Assembly (NCBI GenBank): GCA_002841155.1
Contig: PHEH01000009.1
Span: 1 to 64,000, forward strand
Length of the DNA stretch: 64,000 nt
Reading direction: 5' to 3'
Source of the DNA: Alphaproteobacteria bacterium HGW-Alphaproteobacteria-18
GTDB taxonomy: Bacteria > Pseudomonadota > Alphaproteobacteria > Caulobacterales > Hyphomonadaceae
Program-made: the position numbers and the translations under genes
The notes under the pieces: generated by a model
The model's database searches: none
What the model was told of the DNA's origin: nothing
Seen by the model: the letters and a program-made list of their open reading frames with translations, nothing else
Shown: piece by piece, positions 43,757 through 55,260 of the stretch
Layout of the letters: the number at the start of each line of letters is the position of its first letter
Position numbering within the stretch: position 1 is the first letter of the stretch

Positions 43757-44890
43757 TCAGCCCAGCGCCGTCTCGTAAACGGCCGCATAATCGTCGGCGC
43801 TCATCGGGCGCGGATTTCCGGCATGGGCGAGATCCACCAGCGCATATTCAACAATACCCGGCCCATCCGAAGCGGCCAGCCCCATTGCGCTGAGTGTCTT
43901 TGGAATGCCGATCGCATCGTTGAGATCCTGAATGGCATCGGCAAGATCGGCGCCGGGCTTCAGCCCCATTGCCTGCCGCAGGCGCACATATTTCTCATCT
44001 GCGGCGCCATTGTGAAAGCGCAGGATATGGGGAAGGAACACGGCGTTCAGGGTACCATGATGCAGGCGCTTCTCATGCAGGCGGCCGGCCGCATGGCTGA
44101 GCGCATGAACCCCGCCCAGCCCCTTCACGAAGGCGAGCGCCCCCTCATAGCTTGCCATCATCATATGCCAGCGGGCTTCCTCGTCTGAGCCATCTTTGAC
44201 GGCGCGCCTCAGCATGCCCATACCAAAGGCGCGGTGGGCGCCGTCATAGCCGATCCCCTCCGCCGGTGGATTGATCGACGGCGTCAGGATGGCTTCAATA
44301 CAATGGGTCAGCGCGTCCATGCCTGTCGCGGCCGTGAGCCCCGCAGGCAGGCCGATCGTCAGGTCTGGATCACACAGGGCAACCAGGGGAATGAGGTTCG
44401 GCGAGGCAAAGGTTTCCTTGCGGCCATTCTCCATGATGATGACCATGCCGATGGAAACTTCCGAACCCGTTCCGGCCGTTGTCGGAATGGCAATCAGCGG
44501 CGGAATCTTGCCGATCAGCTTGGCACCGCCGATCATGGCGGCATAGGTTTCCAGCGGTTCTGAATGGCTCGCCATCAGGCCGATGGCCTTGGCATGGTCC
44601 ATCGAGGAACCGCCCCCGACAGCGATAATGCCGTCTGCGCCGGACTCCTTGTACAGCGCCGTTGCCAGCTTGGTCTGGGTTTCGGTCGGGTTTGGAACCG
44701 TCTCGGCAAACACGCCCGCCGGGGCCACGCCAAGCGCGTCTTCCACTTTCGCAAGGATGCCGGAAGCCTTGATACCGGCATCCGTAACAATGAACGGGCG
44801 GGTTATGCCGCGCGCCTTTGCAAGTTTGGCAAGCTGCTTCAGCGCGCCTGCATCGAAGACGCACTGAGTGAGAAAATTCATGACCGGCAT
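43757..44890 (-). CDS. Iron-containing alcohol dehydrogenase
   Basis: A 377-residue Fe-dependent dehydrogenase. The NAD(P) site GGGSSMDHAKAIGLM lies near residue 90, IPTTAGTGSEVS near 135 and the metal-binding C-terminal part LGGVHALSHAAGRLHEKRLHHGTLNAVFLPHI near 245. ATG 44890 is chosen for GGAG just upstream; a longer frame adds 13 residues. Substrate unknown. It is co-transcribed with a DNA glycosylase gene. The 283 bases between it and ompW hold no convincing gene. Confidence 0.94.
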   Translation of the reverse strand: MPVMNFLTQCVFDAGALKQLAKLAKARGITRPFIVTDAGIKASGILAKVEDALGVAPAGVFAETVPNPTETQTKLATALYKESGADGIIAVGGGSSMDHAKAIGLMASHSEPLETYAAMIGGAKLIGKIPPLIAIPTTAGTGSEVSIGMVIIMENGRKETFASPNLIPLVALCDPDLTIGLPAGLTAATGMDALTHCIEAILTPSINPPAEGIGYDGAHRAFGMGMLRRAVKDGSDEEARWHMMMASYEGALAFVKGLGGVHALSHAAGRLHEKRLHHGTLNAVFLPHILRFHNGAADEKYVRLRQAMGLKPGADLADAIQDLNDAIGIPKTLSAMGLAASDGPGIVEYALVDLAHAGNPRPMSADDYAAVYETALG

Positions 44891-45173
44891 TTGGAACTCC
44901 AGCGGATAGGGATCGCGCCATGTTCCCAACTACCTTGCCCCAAGGCAAGCCTCTCCCAAGGGCAGTGCGACACAGCCGCCAGAGTTCGCCAGTGTTTCCG
45001 GCCATATGGACCAGCAATGTCGCTGGTCGTGATTTTTATCTCAATACGGACGAGTACCTAAATGAGCGCATCTGCCGCGCGGCCCGCAGCCGCGCGTCAA
45101 ACTGATCAATTTCACCTTTAATTCCAAAGGACTACCTCATTCTCATCACTCACAGAAACAGCGGGTTTCGAAC

Positions 45174-45854
45174 ATGAAAAAGCTCCTCGCAGCCACTCTG
45201 ATGGCAGGCACCGCAATGATGGGATTTGCAGGCACCGCCATTGCTGAAGACAATCCCTGGATGATCCGCGCGCGCGTTATCGGGGTCATGCCAGATGAAG
45301 CAGGCGCCCTCTCGGTCGGGAGCACTGCCCTGCAAGGCGGCGTCGACATCGGCGACCAATACGTCCCCGAACTCGACATCACTTACTTCTTCACCAAGAA
45401 TATCGCCGCAGAACTGATCCTTGGCGTTACCCCCCATGATGTGAAAGCAACCAATGTCACAGTTCCTGGCGCGCTGACCAACGCCAATATTGATCTGGGT
45501 GATGTCTGGCTGCTGCCGCCAACGCTGACGCTCCAGTACCATTTCCAGAATGGCAGCCGGTTCAAGCCCTATGTCGGCGCCGGGGTGAACGCGACCTTCT
45601 TCTTCAATGAGGATGCTGGTCCTGTGGCAGACGGGATCGACTATGACCCAAGCTTTGGCCCTGCCCTTCAGGCGGGTTTCGACTACGATCTTGATGGCAA
45701 GGAAGGGGGCTGGGCACTCAACGTCGACATCAAGAAGGTGTGGATCAATACAGATGTGACAGTGGACTTCACCACAGCCCTTGGCGCGAAAGTGAAGGCC
45801 GACGTTGACATCGACCCGCTGATCGTCGGCGTGGGTCTTGGCTACAAATTCTGA
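45174..45854 (+). CDS. OmpW-family outer membrane protein
   Basis: A 226-residue eight-stranded outer-membrane barrel. Signal peptide MKKLLAATLMAGTAMMGFAGTAIA is followed by WMIRARVIGVMPDEAG, LDITYFFTKNIAAELILG, LLPPTLTLQYHFQNGSRFKPYVGAGVNATFFFNED near residue 105 and the C-terminal IVGVGLGYKF with final Phe for barrel assembly. OmpW proteins allow passage of small hydrophobic molecules. It is monocistronic, followed by a hairpin and a clear terminator. Confidence 0.94.
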   Translation: MKKLLAATLMAGTAMMGFAGTAIAEDNPWMIRARVIGVMPDEAGALSVGSTALQGGVDIGDQYVPELDITYFFTKNIAAELILGVTPHDVKATNVTVPGALTNANIDLGDVWLLPPTLTLQYHFQNGSRFKPYVGAGVNATFFFNEDAGPVADGIDYDPSFGPALQAGFDYDLDGKEGGWALNVDIKKVWINTDVTVDFTTALGAKVKADVDIDPLIVGVGLGYKF

Positions 45855-45874
45855 TCGGGCCACGAGCAGATAAA

Positions 45875-45918
45875 AGGTAACGCCAGCCTTTCATCCCAAC
45901 CCCAGACGGGCGTTACCT
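45875..45918 (+). other. Stem-loop downstream of ompW
   Basis: AGGTAACGCC (45875-45884) pairs perfectly with GGCGTTACCT (45909-45918) around a 24-base loop. There is no T-run, so it may be an mRNA-stabilising hairpin or a protein site; the true terminator follows immediately. Confidence 0.5.
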
Positions 45919-45925
45919 GATAGAG

Positions 45926-45961
45926 AACGCCGCGCCCTTCCCATAAGGACGCGGCGTTTTT
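45926..45961 (+). terminator. Rho-independent terminator of ompW
   Basis: AACGCCGCG (45926-45934) pairs with CGCGGCGTT (45950-45958) and runs into TTTTT, a clear intrinsic terminator on the rightward strand. Confidence 0.85.
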
Positions 45962-46023
45962 CCATGCTTGGAATCTGCGCCTGCCTCTTGCGCCCTCGCG
46001 CCACACCGTTACTCGTCAAGGTC

Positions 46024-47874
<1,851 letters not shown>

Positions 47875-47905
47875 GGTGCGCCCGCCTCAGCCCGGACCCT
47901 TTCCC

Positions 47906-49132
47906 ATGCCTGATACCCTGCCTCCCGAACTGCCCGTGACCCTGGCCGACATACAGGCCGCCGCAAAGGTTCTGGAAGGGCAAATTGAACGCACAGAGCT
48001 AACCTATGCCAAGACGCTGTCGGCGATCACCGGGGCAGAAGTCTGGGTCAAGCTGGAAAACCGGCAATATACCGCCGCCTTCAAGGAGCGCGGGGCGCTC
48101 AACAAACTTGCCAAACTGTCAGACATCGAAAAGAAGACGGGCGTGATCGCCGCCTCCGCCGGCAACCATGCCCAGGGCGTTGCCTATCACGCCCGGCGCC
48201 TGGGCATACCCGCGACCATCGTGATGCCGCAGACCACACCCTTCAACAAGGTGGAGCATACCCGCGACCATGGCGCCCGCGTTCTGCTTGAGGGCATGAC
48301 ATTCGATGAGGCCAAGGCGCACGCCTATACCGTGTGCAAGCGCGAAGGCCTGACCTTCGTTCATCCTTTTGACGATGCAGACATCATCGCCGGCCAGGGC
48401 ACAATCGCCCTGGAGATGCTGGCCGACAATCCGGAGCTCGACACGCTCGTGGTTCCGATCGGGGGCGGCGGCCTCATCTCCGGCATCGCCATCGCGGCAA
48501 AGGCGCTCAAGCCGGAAATCCGCATCATCGGCGTTCAGGCGGCGATGTACCCCGCAATGCACGCCGCGATGCGCGGCAAGCCTGCCAAGACGGGCGGTGC
48601 CACCATCGCTGAAGGCATTGCCGTGCGCGATGTGGGAGACATTACACGTCAGATCTGCGAGCGGCTGGTCGATGATGTGGTCCTCGTCGAGGAAGAGCAT
48701 CTGGAACGCGCCATCACCCTCTTTGTCGAGGTTGAGAAAACCATCGCTGAAGGCGCTGGCGCCGCCGGCCTTGCCGCCCTTCTCGCCCACCCTTCCCGCT
48801 TCTATGGCCGCAAGGTTGGCCTCATCCTCTGCGGCGGGAACATCGATACGCGCCTGCTGGCCTCGGTGCTGACGCGCGCGCTTGTCCGCGAGAACCGCCT
48901 CGCGCGCATCCGGATCGTCGGGGACGACCGGCCGGGCCTGCTTGCCCTCGTCTCGAAGATCATTGGCGACAATGGCGCCAACATCATGGAAGTTGCCCAT
49001 AACCGGATCGCGCTTGACGTGCCGGCGAAGGGCGCGGAGTTCGACATCCTGATGGAAACGCGTGACAGCCAGCACACGCAGGAAGTCATCGACGCGCTCG
49101 CTCAGGCGGGCTACCCGCCGCGCGCCATCTAG
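47906..49132 (+). CDS. ilvA: Threonine ammonia-lyase with ACT domain
   Basis: A 408-residue PLP enzyme deaminating threonine to 2-oxobutyrate, the first step to isoleucine. Lys60 in YTAAFKERGALNKL forms the Schiff base; SAGNHAQGVAYHAR, PIGGGGLISGIAIAAK and LCGGNIDTRLLASVLTRAL follow. The C-terminal ACT-like domain (RIRIVGDDRPGLLALVSKIIGDNGANIMEV) allows regulation. It has one rather than two ACT repeats, as in the shorter TdcB-like forms found in many alphaproteobacteria. 31 bases after the ABC ATPase gene. Confidence 0.93.
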   Translation: MPDTLPPELPVTLADIQAAAKVLEGQIERTELTYAKTLSAITGAEVWVKLENRQYTAAFKERGALNKLAKLSDIEKKTGVIAASAGNHAQGVAYHARRLGIPATIVMPQTTPFNKVEHTRDHGARVLLEGMTFDEAKAHAYTVCKREGLTFVHPFDDADIIAGQGTIALEMLADNPELDTLVVPIGGGGLISGIAIAAKALKPEIRIIGVQAAMYPAMHAAMRGKPAKTGGATIAEGIAVRDVGDITRQICERLVDDVVLVEEEHLERAITLFVEVEKTIAEGAGAAGLAALLAHPSRFYGRKVGLILCGGNIDTRLLASVLTRALVRENRLARIRIVGDDRPGLLALVSKIIGDNGANIMEVAHNRIALDVPAKGAEFDILMETRDSQHTQEVIDALAQAGYPPRAI

Positions 49133-49212
49133 TCCGCCTGTCGCGCGTGACTATCAGGCAAAACCCGCCTAGAGAGCTCGCGACAGTTTTGCCCTTTCAG
49201 GAGGCCTGCTCC

Positions 49213-50103
49213 ATGTTCCGCGCCCTTATCGCCGCTACAGCCCTCAGCCTTTCGCTGGTTGCCTGCGCACCTCAATCCAACGGCTCAGCCGAGGAGTCCG
49301 CCATGACCTCCCCTGTCGACAAATACCTCCCCTGGAATCCTGACGCAAAAGGCATCCAGACCACTGAAAGTGGCGTCCAGTATATCGTCGTGAAGGAAGG
49401 CCCCAAAGACGGGAAGAAGCCTCTTCCGTCTGACCGGGTCCGCGTTCACTATGATGGCCGTCTGCCAACGGGTGAGAAATTCGACTCTTCCTTTGATCGC
49501 AACAGCCCATCAGAGTTTCGCTTGAATCAGGTAATCCCGGGCTGGACGATCGGCCTTCAGGAGATGGGCGAAGGCGACGAGTATGTGTTCTACATCCCCA
49601 ACCAGCTTGCCTATGGCAATCAAGCGCGCGGCGGCGTGATCAAAGCCGGGGACGATCTTGTTTTTTATGTTGCTCTGCTCGAGATCGTACAACCCAAGCA
49701 ATCAGATGTTGCCGCCTGGGCGAAGTATCACCCGTGGAACGCCGAGCTTCCAGAAGTGCTCAAAACCGAGTCTGGCCTGGAGTATATTGTGCTGAAAAGC
49801 GGCGACACCGCCGGCCAGCCACCCGTCGGCGGCCAGCTCGTGGTTGTGCATTATGAAGGACGCCTGGCAGAAACAGGAGAGCTCTTCGACTCCTCCTATG
49901 AACGCGGCGATCCGGAAGTGTTCCCCTCCAACGCCCTTATCAGCGGCTGGGTCGAAGCCCTCGCCATGATGAAGCCTGGCGATCACTGGATGCTCTATAT
50001 CCCCTCCGAGCTCGGTTATGGCGCACAGGGAACGCCCGGCGGCCCGATCCCTCCCAATACCGCGCTGCAGTTCGAAGTCGAACTGCTCGACGTGATGCGC
50101 TGA
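49213..50103 (+). CDS. Tandem FKBP-type peptidyl-prolyl isomerase lipoprotein
   Basis: A 296-residue lipoprotein (lipobox LVAC) with two FKBP domains. Domain one: VRVHYDGRLPTGEKFDSSFDRNSP to GDDLVFYVALLEI (about residues 65-155). Domain two: VVVHYEGRLAETGELFDSSYERG to PPNTALQFEVELLDVM (about 200-296). Domain two keeps the aromatic pocket residues better (YxxLxYG-like LGYGAQG). It probably assists folding of envelope proteins. ATG 49213 has AGGAGG at good spacing. It is followed closely by cysQ. Confidence 0.92.
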   Translation: MFRALIAATALSLSLVACAPQSNGSAEESAMTSPVDKYLPWNPDAKGIQTTESGVQYIVVKEGPKDGKKPLPSDRVRVHYDGRLPTGEKFDSSFDRNSPSEFRLNQVIPGWTIGLQEMGEGDEYVFYIPNQLAYGNQARGGVIKAGDDLVFYVALLEIVQPKQSDVAAWAKYHPWNAELPEVLKTESGLEYIVLKSGDTAGQPPVGGQLVVVHYEGRLAETGELFDSSYERGDPEVFPSNALISGWVEALAMMKPGDHWMLYIPSELGYGAQGTPGGPIPPNTALQFEVELLDVMR

Positions 50104-50118
50104 GAAAAGCAGCTTCCA

Positions 50119-50907
50119 ATGGCCGTTACTGCCGACACCCTCGCCTCCATCGCTCTTGCCGCTGGCCAGGAAATCATGCGGGTCTACCGCACCGATTTCA
50201 GCGTCAGCCACAAGGACGATCATTCCGTGCTGACAGAGGCTGATGGTCTGGCAGAAGCAATCATCCTGAAGGGCCTCGCCGAAGCAGAGCCTGATCTCCA
50301 GGTCATCGCCGAGGAAGCTGTCGCCGGCGGCCATATGCCCGAACATGGACCCCGCTTTGCCCTTGTTGATCCCCTTGACGGCACCAAGGAGTTTGTCGCG
50401 AAGAACGGCGAGTTCACTGTGAACATTGCGATTATCGAACATGGCCGCCCGGCCATGGGGGTCGTCTATGTCCCCGCCCAACACAGGCTCTTTGTAGCTG
50501 AAGGCCCAGGAAGGGCCTGGCAGGCAAAAGCCGCGCCCGATGGCCCCGTTCCAACAAAGCGCGCCCCGCTCAAGGTACGCCCCGCCCCTGCGGCCGGACT
50601 GACAGCCGTGGCTTCGAAGTCTCACCGCAGTCCCGATACAGATGAATGGCTGGGCAGATACCCCATCGCCGAAATCAAGGGCGCAGGCTCAGCTCTCAAA
50701 TTCTGCCTCGTTGCGGCTGGGGAAGCAGATGTCTATCCCCGCCTCGGCCGGACCATGGAATGGGATACCGCCGCAGGCCAGGCGGTTGTCGAAGCAGCAG
50801 GTGGCCGTGTGCTGACAACTACCGGAGAGCCACTTCTCTATGGAAAGCGAGAACGCGGATATGATAACCCGCATTTTGTCGTCTTTGGAGACGTAACGCC
50901 GCTCTGA
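50119..50907 (+). CDS. cysQ: 3'(2'),5'-bisphosphate nucleotidase CysQ
   Basis: A 262-residue lithium-sensitive phosphatase of the inositol monophosphatase superfamily, removing 3'-phosphoadenosine-5'-phosphate from sulfate assimilation. Metal motifs: VLTEADGLAEAIIL near residue 35, EEAV, and FALVDPLDGTKEFVAKNGEFTVNIAII near 77 (DPLDGT), then the C-terminal RTMEWDTAAGQAVVEAAGGRV (WDxAAG) near 210. Length matches CysQ. It lies 15 bases after the FKBP gene and 22 before glmM. Confidence 0.95.
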   Translation: MAVTADTLASIALAAGQEIMRVYRTDFSVSHKDDHSVLTEADGLAEAIILKGLAEAEPDLQVIAEEAVAGGHMPEHGPRFALVDPLDGTKEFVAKNGEFTVNIAIIEHGRPAMGVVYVPAQHRLFVAEGPGRAWQAKAAPDGPVPTKRAPLKVRPAPAAGLTAVASKSHRSPDTDEWLGRYPIAEIKGAGSALKFCLVAAGEADVYPRLGRTMEWDTAAGQAVVEAAGGRVLTTTGEPLLYGKRERGYDNPHFVVFGDVTPL

Positions 50908-50929
50908 ACGGCGGACCTCGGAGGGAAAA

Positions 50930-52279
50930 ATGGCGCGGCAGTTTTTCGGTACGGATGGCATTCGAGGCCGGGTCAACAAGAGCCCGATGACGGTGGAAAC
51001 CGCGCTCCGCCTCTCCATTGCGGCAGCCCGCACTTTTGCACCTGAAGGCGGCCGGAAGGTCGTCATCGGCCGCGATACGCGCCGCTCGGGTGAGATGATT
51101 GAAGCGGCTCTGGTCGCCGGCTTTACATCAATGGGCATCACACCTGTGCTGCTGGGTATCGTGCCGACACCCGCCGTGGCCCTCATGGCCCGCGAAACGG
51201 GGGCAGCGCTTGGCGTGATGATCTCGGCAAGCCATAATAAGTTTGAAGACAACGGGCTCAAGCTCTTCAGTCCTGAGGGCATTAAGTTCGACGATGATAC
51301 CGAAGAGGCACTTGAAAGGGCCATGGGCGCCGCGCTGGAAGGCGCCTATGCAGCCCCGGCGGAAATCTCGCTTCCCCGCACACTGACAGGCACACCAGAA
51401 CGTTACGTCCGCCGCTGTCTCGATACGCTGACCGGCACGCGGGATTTCTCGAAATTGAAGGTCGTTCTTGATTGCGCCCATGGCGCGGGATTTGAGACCG
51501 GCCCTGCTGCGCTGTATGAGCTTGGCGCCCAGTTGACCGTGATCGGAGTCACGCCAGACGGATTGAATATAAATGCCGGCTTCGGCTCGACCGCAACCGG
51601 CGCCCTTAAGACAGCCGTTCTGGAAACCGGCGCCGATATCGGGATCGCACTGGATGGAGACGCAGACCGGTTGATCGTCATCGATGAGACCGGCACCGAG
51701 GCAGACGGCGATCAGGTCATGGGTCTAATTGCTGGCGAGATGCATCGCAGCGGACGCCTCAAAGGAGGCGGCATGGTCGCCACGGTAATGTCCAACATGG
51801 GCTTGTCAGAATATCTGAAGACGGAAGGATTGACCCTCGCGCGCACCAAAGTCGGCGACCGCTATGTCGGTGAACACATGCGCGCACATGGATACAATCT
51901 TGGTGGCGAACAGTCCGGGCACATCATATTATCGGATGTATCAACAACGGGCGACGGCCTTCTGGCAGGACTGCAAGTCCTGTCAGTTCTTGCCGCGCGG
52001 GGCGACAAGGCATCCGATATGCTGCGCGTCTTCAGACCCGCGCCTCAGAAGCTGATTAACATACGATACTCCGGCGCAAACCCTCTCGAAACCGATAGGG
52101 TCAAGTCGGCGCTCGCTGAAGCAGAAGCCATGCTCGGTGACCGTGGGCGGATGGTCGTACGAAAGTCCGGCACGGAACCGCTCATCCGCGTGATGGCCGA
52201 AGCGTTGGACGAAGACCGCATGCAGAACGCGCTAATTCACGCAGTAAATGCTGTTAACGCCGAAGCCGGAAACAGCTGA
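50930..52279 (+). CDS. glmM: Phosphoglucosamine mutase
   Basis: A 449-residue enzyme converting glucosamine-6-phosphate to glucosamine-1-phosphate for peptidoglycan and LPS precursors. FFGTDGIRGRVNKSPMT begins it; the phosphoserine Ser101 is in MISASHNKFEDNGLKLFSPEG; the magnesium loop ALDGDADRLIVID lies near residue 243; GGEQSGHIILSDVSTTGDGLLAGLQ binds sugar and RKSGTEPLIRVMAEA binds phosphate near the end. A GGAGG-type site precedes the start. Gene neighbour of cysQ. Confidence 0.96.
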   Translation: MARQFFGTDGIRGRVNKSPMTVETALRLSIAAARTFAPEGGRKVVIGRDTRRSGEMIEAALVAGFTSMGITPVLLGIVPTPAVALMARETGAALGVMISASHNKFEDNGLKLFSPEGIKFDDDTEEALERAMGAALEGAYAAPAEISLPRTLTGTPERYVRRCLDTLTGTRDFSKLKVVLDCAHGAGFETGPAALYELGAQLTVIGVTPDGLNINAGFGSTATGALKTAVLETGADIGIALDGDADRLIVIDETGTEADGDQVMGLIAGEMHRSGRLKGGGMVATVMSNMGLSEYLKTEGLTLARTKVGDRYVGEHMRAHGYNLGGEQSGHIILSDVSTTGDGLLAGLQVLSVLAARGDKASDMLRVFRPAPQKLINIRYSGANPLETDRVKSALAEAEAMLGDRGRMVVRKSGTEPLIRVMAEALDEDRMQNALIHAVNAVNAEAGNS

Positions 52280-52369
52280 CACCTCTCCTTTGCGCGGCGT
52301 CACCTGTTGCGCGCAGGCACCGGGTGGCTATCCTTAAGCCAGCTATACCGACATCGCGAGGAATTCATC

Positions 52370-54223
52370 ATGGCCGAAGGTCAAACCCTTCCCCCGTTTC
52401 GTCTCTTGCCGCAAAAATCTCCCGATGTGGAGATGACGCGCAAAGGCGACGCGATCTATATCAAGTCGCGCCAGGCTCCAGGTTCCCGTCCCATCACCAT
52501 TCCCCACGCCCTTGATGAGCGCGCGGCCCTGCACCCTGACCGGGCATTCCTCAAGGAACGTGATCCGAAGACGGATCAATGGGTGGAAGTAACCTATGGC
52601 GAAGCCAAACGCCTCACGGATTCCCTGGCCCAGGCCTTTCTTGATCTGGGGGCCGGACCTGCTGCGCCAGTGATGATCCTGTCGGGAAATTCTATCCGCG
52701 CTGCGCTCATCATTTTGGCTGCGCAGAAGATCGGGGCGCCCGCTGCCCCCATATCTGTGCCCTATTCCACCATGTCCAACGACTTCGACAAGCTGAAGCA
52801 TTGCTATAATGCGGTGCAGCCTGCGATCATCTACGCTGAGCGACTTACGCCTTTTCAGAAGGGCATTAGCGCGCTGAACGCACAGAACTGCACCATCCTC
52901 AGCGCGGATACTGGCGGCGACAATTCAGTCCGTCACTTTGACGATCTGGTGGCAACCACTCCCACGCCCGCTGTCGCCGCTGCGATGGCCACGCTGTCGG
53001 ATGAGACAACCGCGAAATATCTCTTCACGTCAGGTTCAACCGGCATGCCCAAGCCCGTGCCGCAGACGCAAGGCTCCATGTGCGCCATGATCGCGGGACA
53101 GGAAGGCTTGCGGGATGATGCCCGTGATCCCGACTATGACCCCGACAAGGTCGCCCATGTCCTCGATTGGCTGCCCTGGAACCACATCTCAGGCTCCAAT
53201 GTGAACTTCAATGGTGCCCTCTGGAATGGCGCCACCTTCTGGATCGATGGCGGGAAACCCACCCCCGCCCTCTTTCATGAAACTCTGCGCAATATTCAAG
53301 AATCCAACCCATCCACGTTCGGCACCGCGCCCATTGCCCTGGCCATGCTGGCAGAAGCAATGGAGCAGGACGAGATCCTCCTGAAAGCCTTCTTCAAGAA
53401 TATGCGCTCCATCGGTTATGGCGGCGCCACCCTGTCAGACGATCTGTACGATCGCCTTCAGGCCCTCGCGATCAAAGCCACAGGTCGGCGCATCCCGATC
53501 ATCACCATGTATGGCGCCACCGAAACGCAGGGCATCACGGTGGTTCACTGGGAAGCAGAGCGCGTCGGCTTGGTCGGCCTGCCCCTGCCAGGAACCACCC
53601 TCAAGCTTGTCCCGAATGGCGAAAAGCTGGAAGTGCGCGTCAAAGGCCCGAGCGTGATGCCGGGCTATCTCAACGACCCGAAGAAGAATGCTGAAGTCTT
53701 TGACGAGGAAGGCTTCTACTGCCTGGGCGACGCCGTGAAGTTCGTTGATGAAAACGATCCGAACCAAGGCCTGATCTTCGATGGCAGGGTCGGCGAAGAC
53801 TTCAAGTTGTCCTCTGGCACCTGGGTGTCGGTCGGAACGCTGAGGCCCGACTTTGTCGCCGCCTGCTCTCCGCTGGTCTTTGACGCCGTGATTTGCGGGC
53901 AAGACAAGGACTTTGCCACGGCGCTGGTCTGGCCGTCTCCGGTTACCGCCGAGCAATATATCAAAGCCGCAGGCGACCCGGTCAATGGCTTTGCCGCGCT
54001 CGTTGCCGACCTTGCGCGAAAAGCGAGCGCATTCAACAGCGGTGAGCCTGGCTCCTCCCGGCGCATCAAGCGCGTACTCGTGATGACCGAAGCCCCCAGC
54101 ATTGATGCCGGCGAAATCACCGACAAGGGGTATGTGAACCAGCGCCTGGTCATGTCGCGCCGTGCAAATCTTGTTCAGGCACTTTACGCGGAGCCTCCCG
54201 GAGCCGGCGTGATTCAACTTTGA
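52370..54223 (+). CDS. Feruloyl-CoA synthase-like AMP-forming ligase
   Basis: A 617-residue acyl-CoA ligase. The P-loop KYLFTSGSTGMPKPVPQTQG lies near residue 222, the aromatic-acid type core DWLPWNHISGSNVNFNGALWNG near 265, IITMYGATETQGITVVHWE (A5) near 380 and IFDGRVGEDFKLSSGTWVSVG (A7/A8) near 475. Long N-terminal and late HISGSNVNF features resemble feruloyl-CoA synthase (Fcs), which activates ferulate and related hydroxycinnamates; the aromatic substrate is an inference. No enoyl-CoA hydratase/aldolase partner is adjacent. ATG 52370 has GAGGA upstream. Confidence 0.88.
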   Translation: MAEGQTLPPFRLLPQKSPDVEMTRKGDAIYIKSRQAPGSRPITIPHALDERAALHPDRAFLKERDPKTDQWVEVTYGEAKRLTDSLAQAFLDLGAGPAAPVMILSGNSIRAALIILAAQKIGAPAAPISVPYSTMSNDFDKLKHCYNAVQPAIIYAERLTPFQKGISALNAQNCTILSADTGGDNSVRHFDDLVATTPTPAVAAAMATLSDETTAKYLFTSGSTGMPKPVPQTQGSMCAMIAGQEGLRDDARDPDYDPDKVAHVLDWLPWNHISGSNVNFNGALWNGATFWIDGGKPTPALFHETLRNIQESNPSTFGTAPIALAMLAEAMEQDEILLKAFFKNMRSIGYGGATLSDDLYDRLQALAIKATGRRIPIITMYGATETQGITVVHWEAERVGLVGLPLPGTTLKLVPNGEKLEVRVKGPSVMPGYLNDPKKNAEVFDEEGFYCLGDAVKFVDENDPNQGLIFDGRVGEDFKLSSGTWVSVGTLRPDFVAACSPLVFDAVICGQDKDFATALVWPSPVTAEQYIKAAGDPVNGFAALVADLARKASAFNSGEPGSSRRIKRVLVMTEAPSIDAGEITDKGYVNQRLVMSRRANLVQALYAEPPGAGVIQL

Positions 54224-54303
54224 AGACACACTGACGCTCAACCTCTTGCATCGCCGCGCATGCGCCATCACATCGCCGGAATTACCCGGCAGATGTGTGA
54301 CCC

Positions 54304-55260
54304 ATGACGTTCGACGATGCCTTCCGCAGCTTTAGAGACAAACTGCATCTCCCTGAGATGCAGCCACCAGACTTGCGCCTTCCGATCGAGCGCCTGCGTC
54401 AGCAATTTTTCAGGGTGGACTATTCAGGCGAACCCGATGCGCCGGAACTTGCCGAGGTGCGCATCCTCACCATCCCCGGCCCCGCCGGCCCGCTCAAGGC
54501 CCGCCTCTATGTGCCCCTTGGCGCGGGCGTACCGCCCGGCCCTGGCATACTGTTCTTCCATGGCGGGGGGTTTGTTCTGGGCGATCTGGAAAGCCACGAC
54601 ATGATCTGCCGCCGCCTGGCCGAAGGGTCTCGCTGCCGTGTACTGGCAATCGACTACCGGCTGGCGCCCGAGACCTGCTTTCCGTGCGCTCACGAAGACG
54701 CACTGGCTGCATGGCACTGGATCAGCGCGCAGGGAGCAGACATCGGAATTGATCCACGCCGTGTCGCCCTGGCCGGCGACAGCGCTGGCGGAAACCTTGC
54801 TGCATTCGTCTGCCAACAGATGAACCGGATCAACGGCCCCAGACCGGCCTTCCAGCTGCTCCTCTACCCCCTCCTCCAGTTTGCAGACATCCGCAGCAAG
54901 AAGATGTCACCCCAGGAGAGCGGCTTCTTTATCTCCGTGGGCCTCTTTGAATTCTTCCGGGGTCACTACCTGCCCGACCCTGCGACCTATATGGACGCGC
55001 GCATCTCGCCCCTGTTTGCGCCGCCCGAAGAACTCAAAGGCCTACCTCCTGCCCATATCATCGTGTGCGGCTGGGACCCTCTGCATGATGAAGGTCTCGC
55101 TTACGCAGCAAAATTGCGCGCGATGGGCATTCAAGTGAGTGAGAAAGAGTATCCTTCGATGGTACACGGATTTTTGAATCTTACTCACATATCAGCGACC
55201 GCGAGGGCAGCGGCTCGCGAGGCCGGCAGAATAACGGGGGAAGCCATAGGTTCCATTTAG
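54304..55260 (+). CDS. Alpha/beta hydrolase of the HSL/lipase family
   Basis: A 318-residue esterase of the hormone-sensitive lipase family. Oxyanion-hole motif FFHGGGFVLGDLESHD near residue 82, nucleophile RVALAGDSAGGNLAAF near 155, then GWDPLHDEGLAY (catalytic Asp) near 257 and MVHGFLNLTHIS (catalytic His) near 285. It lies 80 bases after the feruloyl-CoA-synthase-like gene. Together with that ligase and the TonB receptor it could take part in using plant-derived esters, which is a guess from context. Confidence 0.92.
   Translation: MTFDDAFRSFRDKLHLPEMQPPDLRLPIERLRQQFFRVDYSGEPDAPELAEVRILTIPGPAGPLKARLYVPLGAGVPPGPGILFFHGGGFVLGDLESHDMICRRLAEGSRCRVLAIDYRLAPETCFPCAHEDALAAWHWISAQGADIGIDPRRVALAGDSAGGNLAAFVCQQMNRINGPRPAFQLLLYPLLQFADIRSKKMSPQESGFFISVGLFEFFRGHYLPDPATYMDARISPLFAPPEELKGLPPAHIIVCGWDPLHDEGLAYAAKLRAMGIQVSEKEYPSMVHGFLNLTHISATARAAAREAGRITGEAIGSI

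Noticed and set aside
45095-45120. FNR/FixK box before ompW
   Set aside because: TGATCAA is present but the TTGAT-N4-ATCAA spacing is not met.
44891-45173. Small gene between the alcohol dehydrogenase and ompW
   Set aside because: The best frame (44920-45105) has no ribosome binding site, biased Arg/Ser composition and no family likeness.
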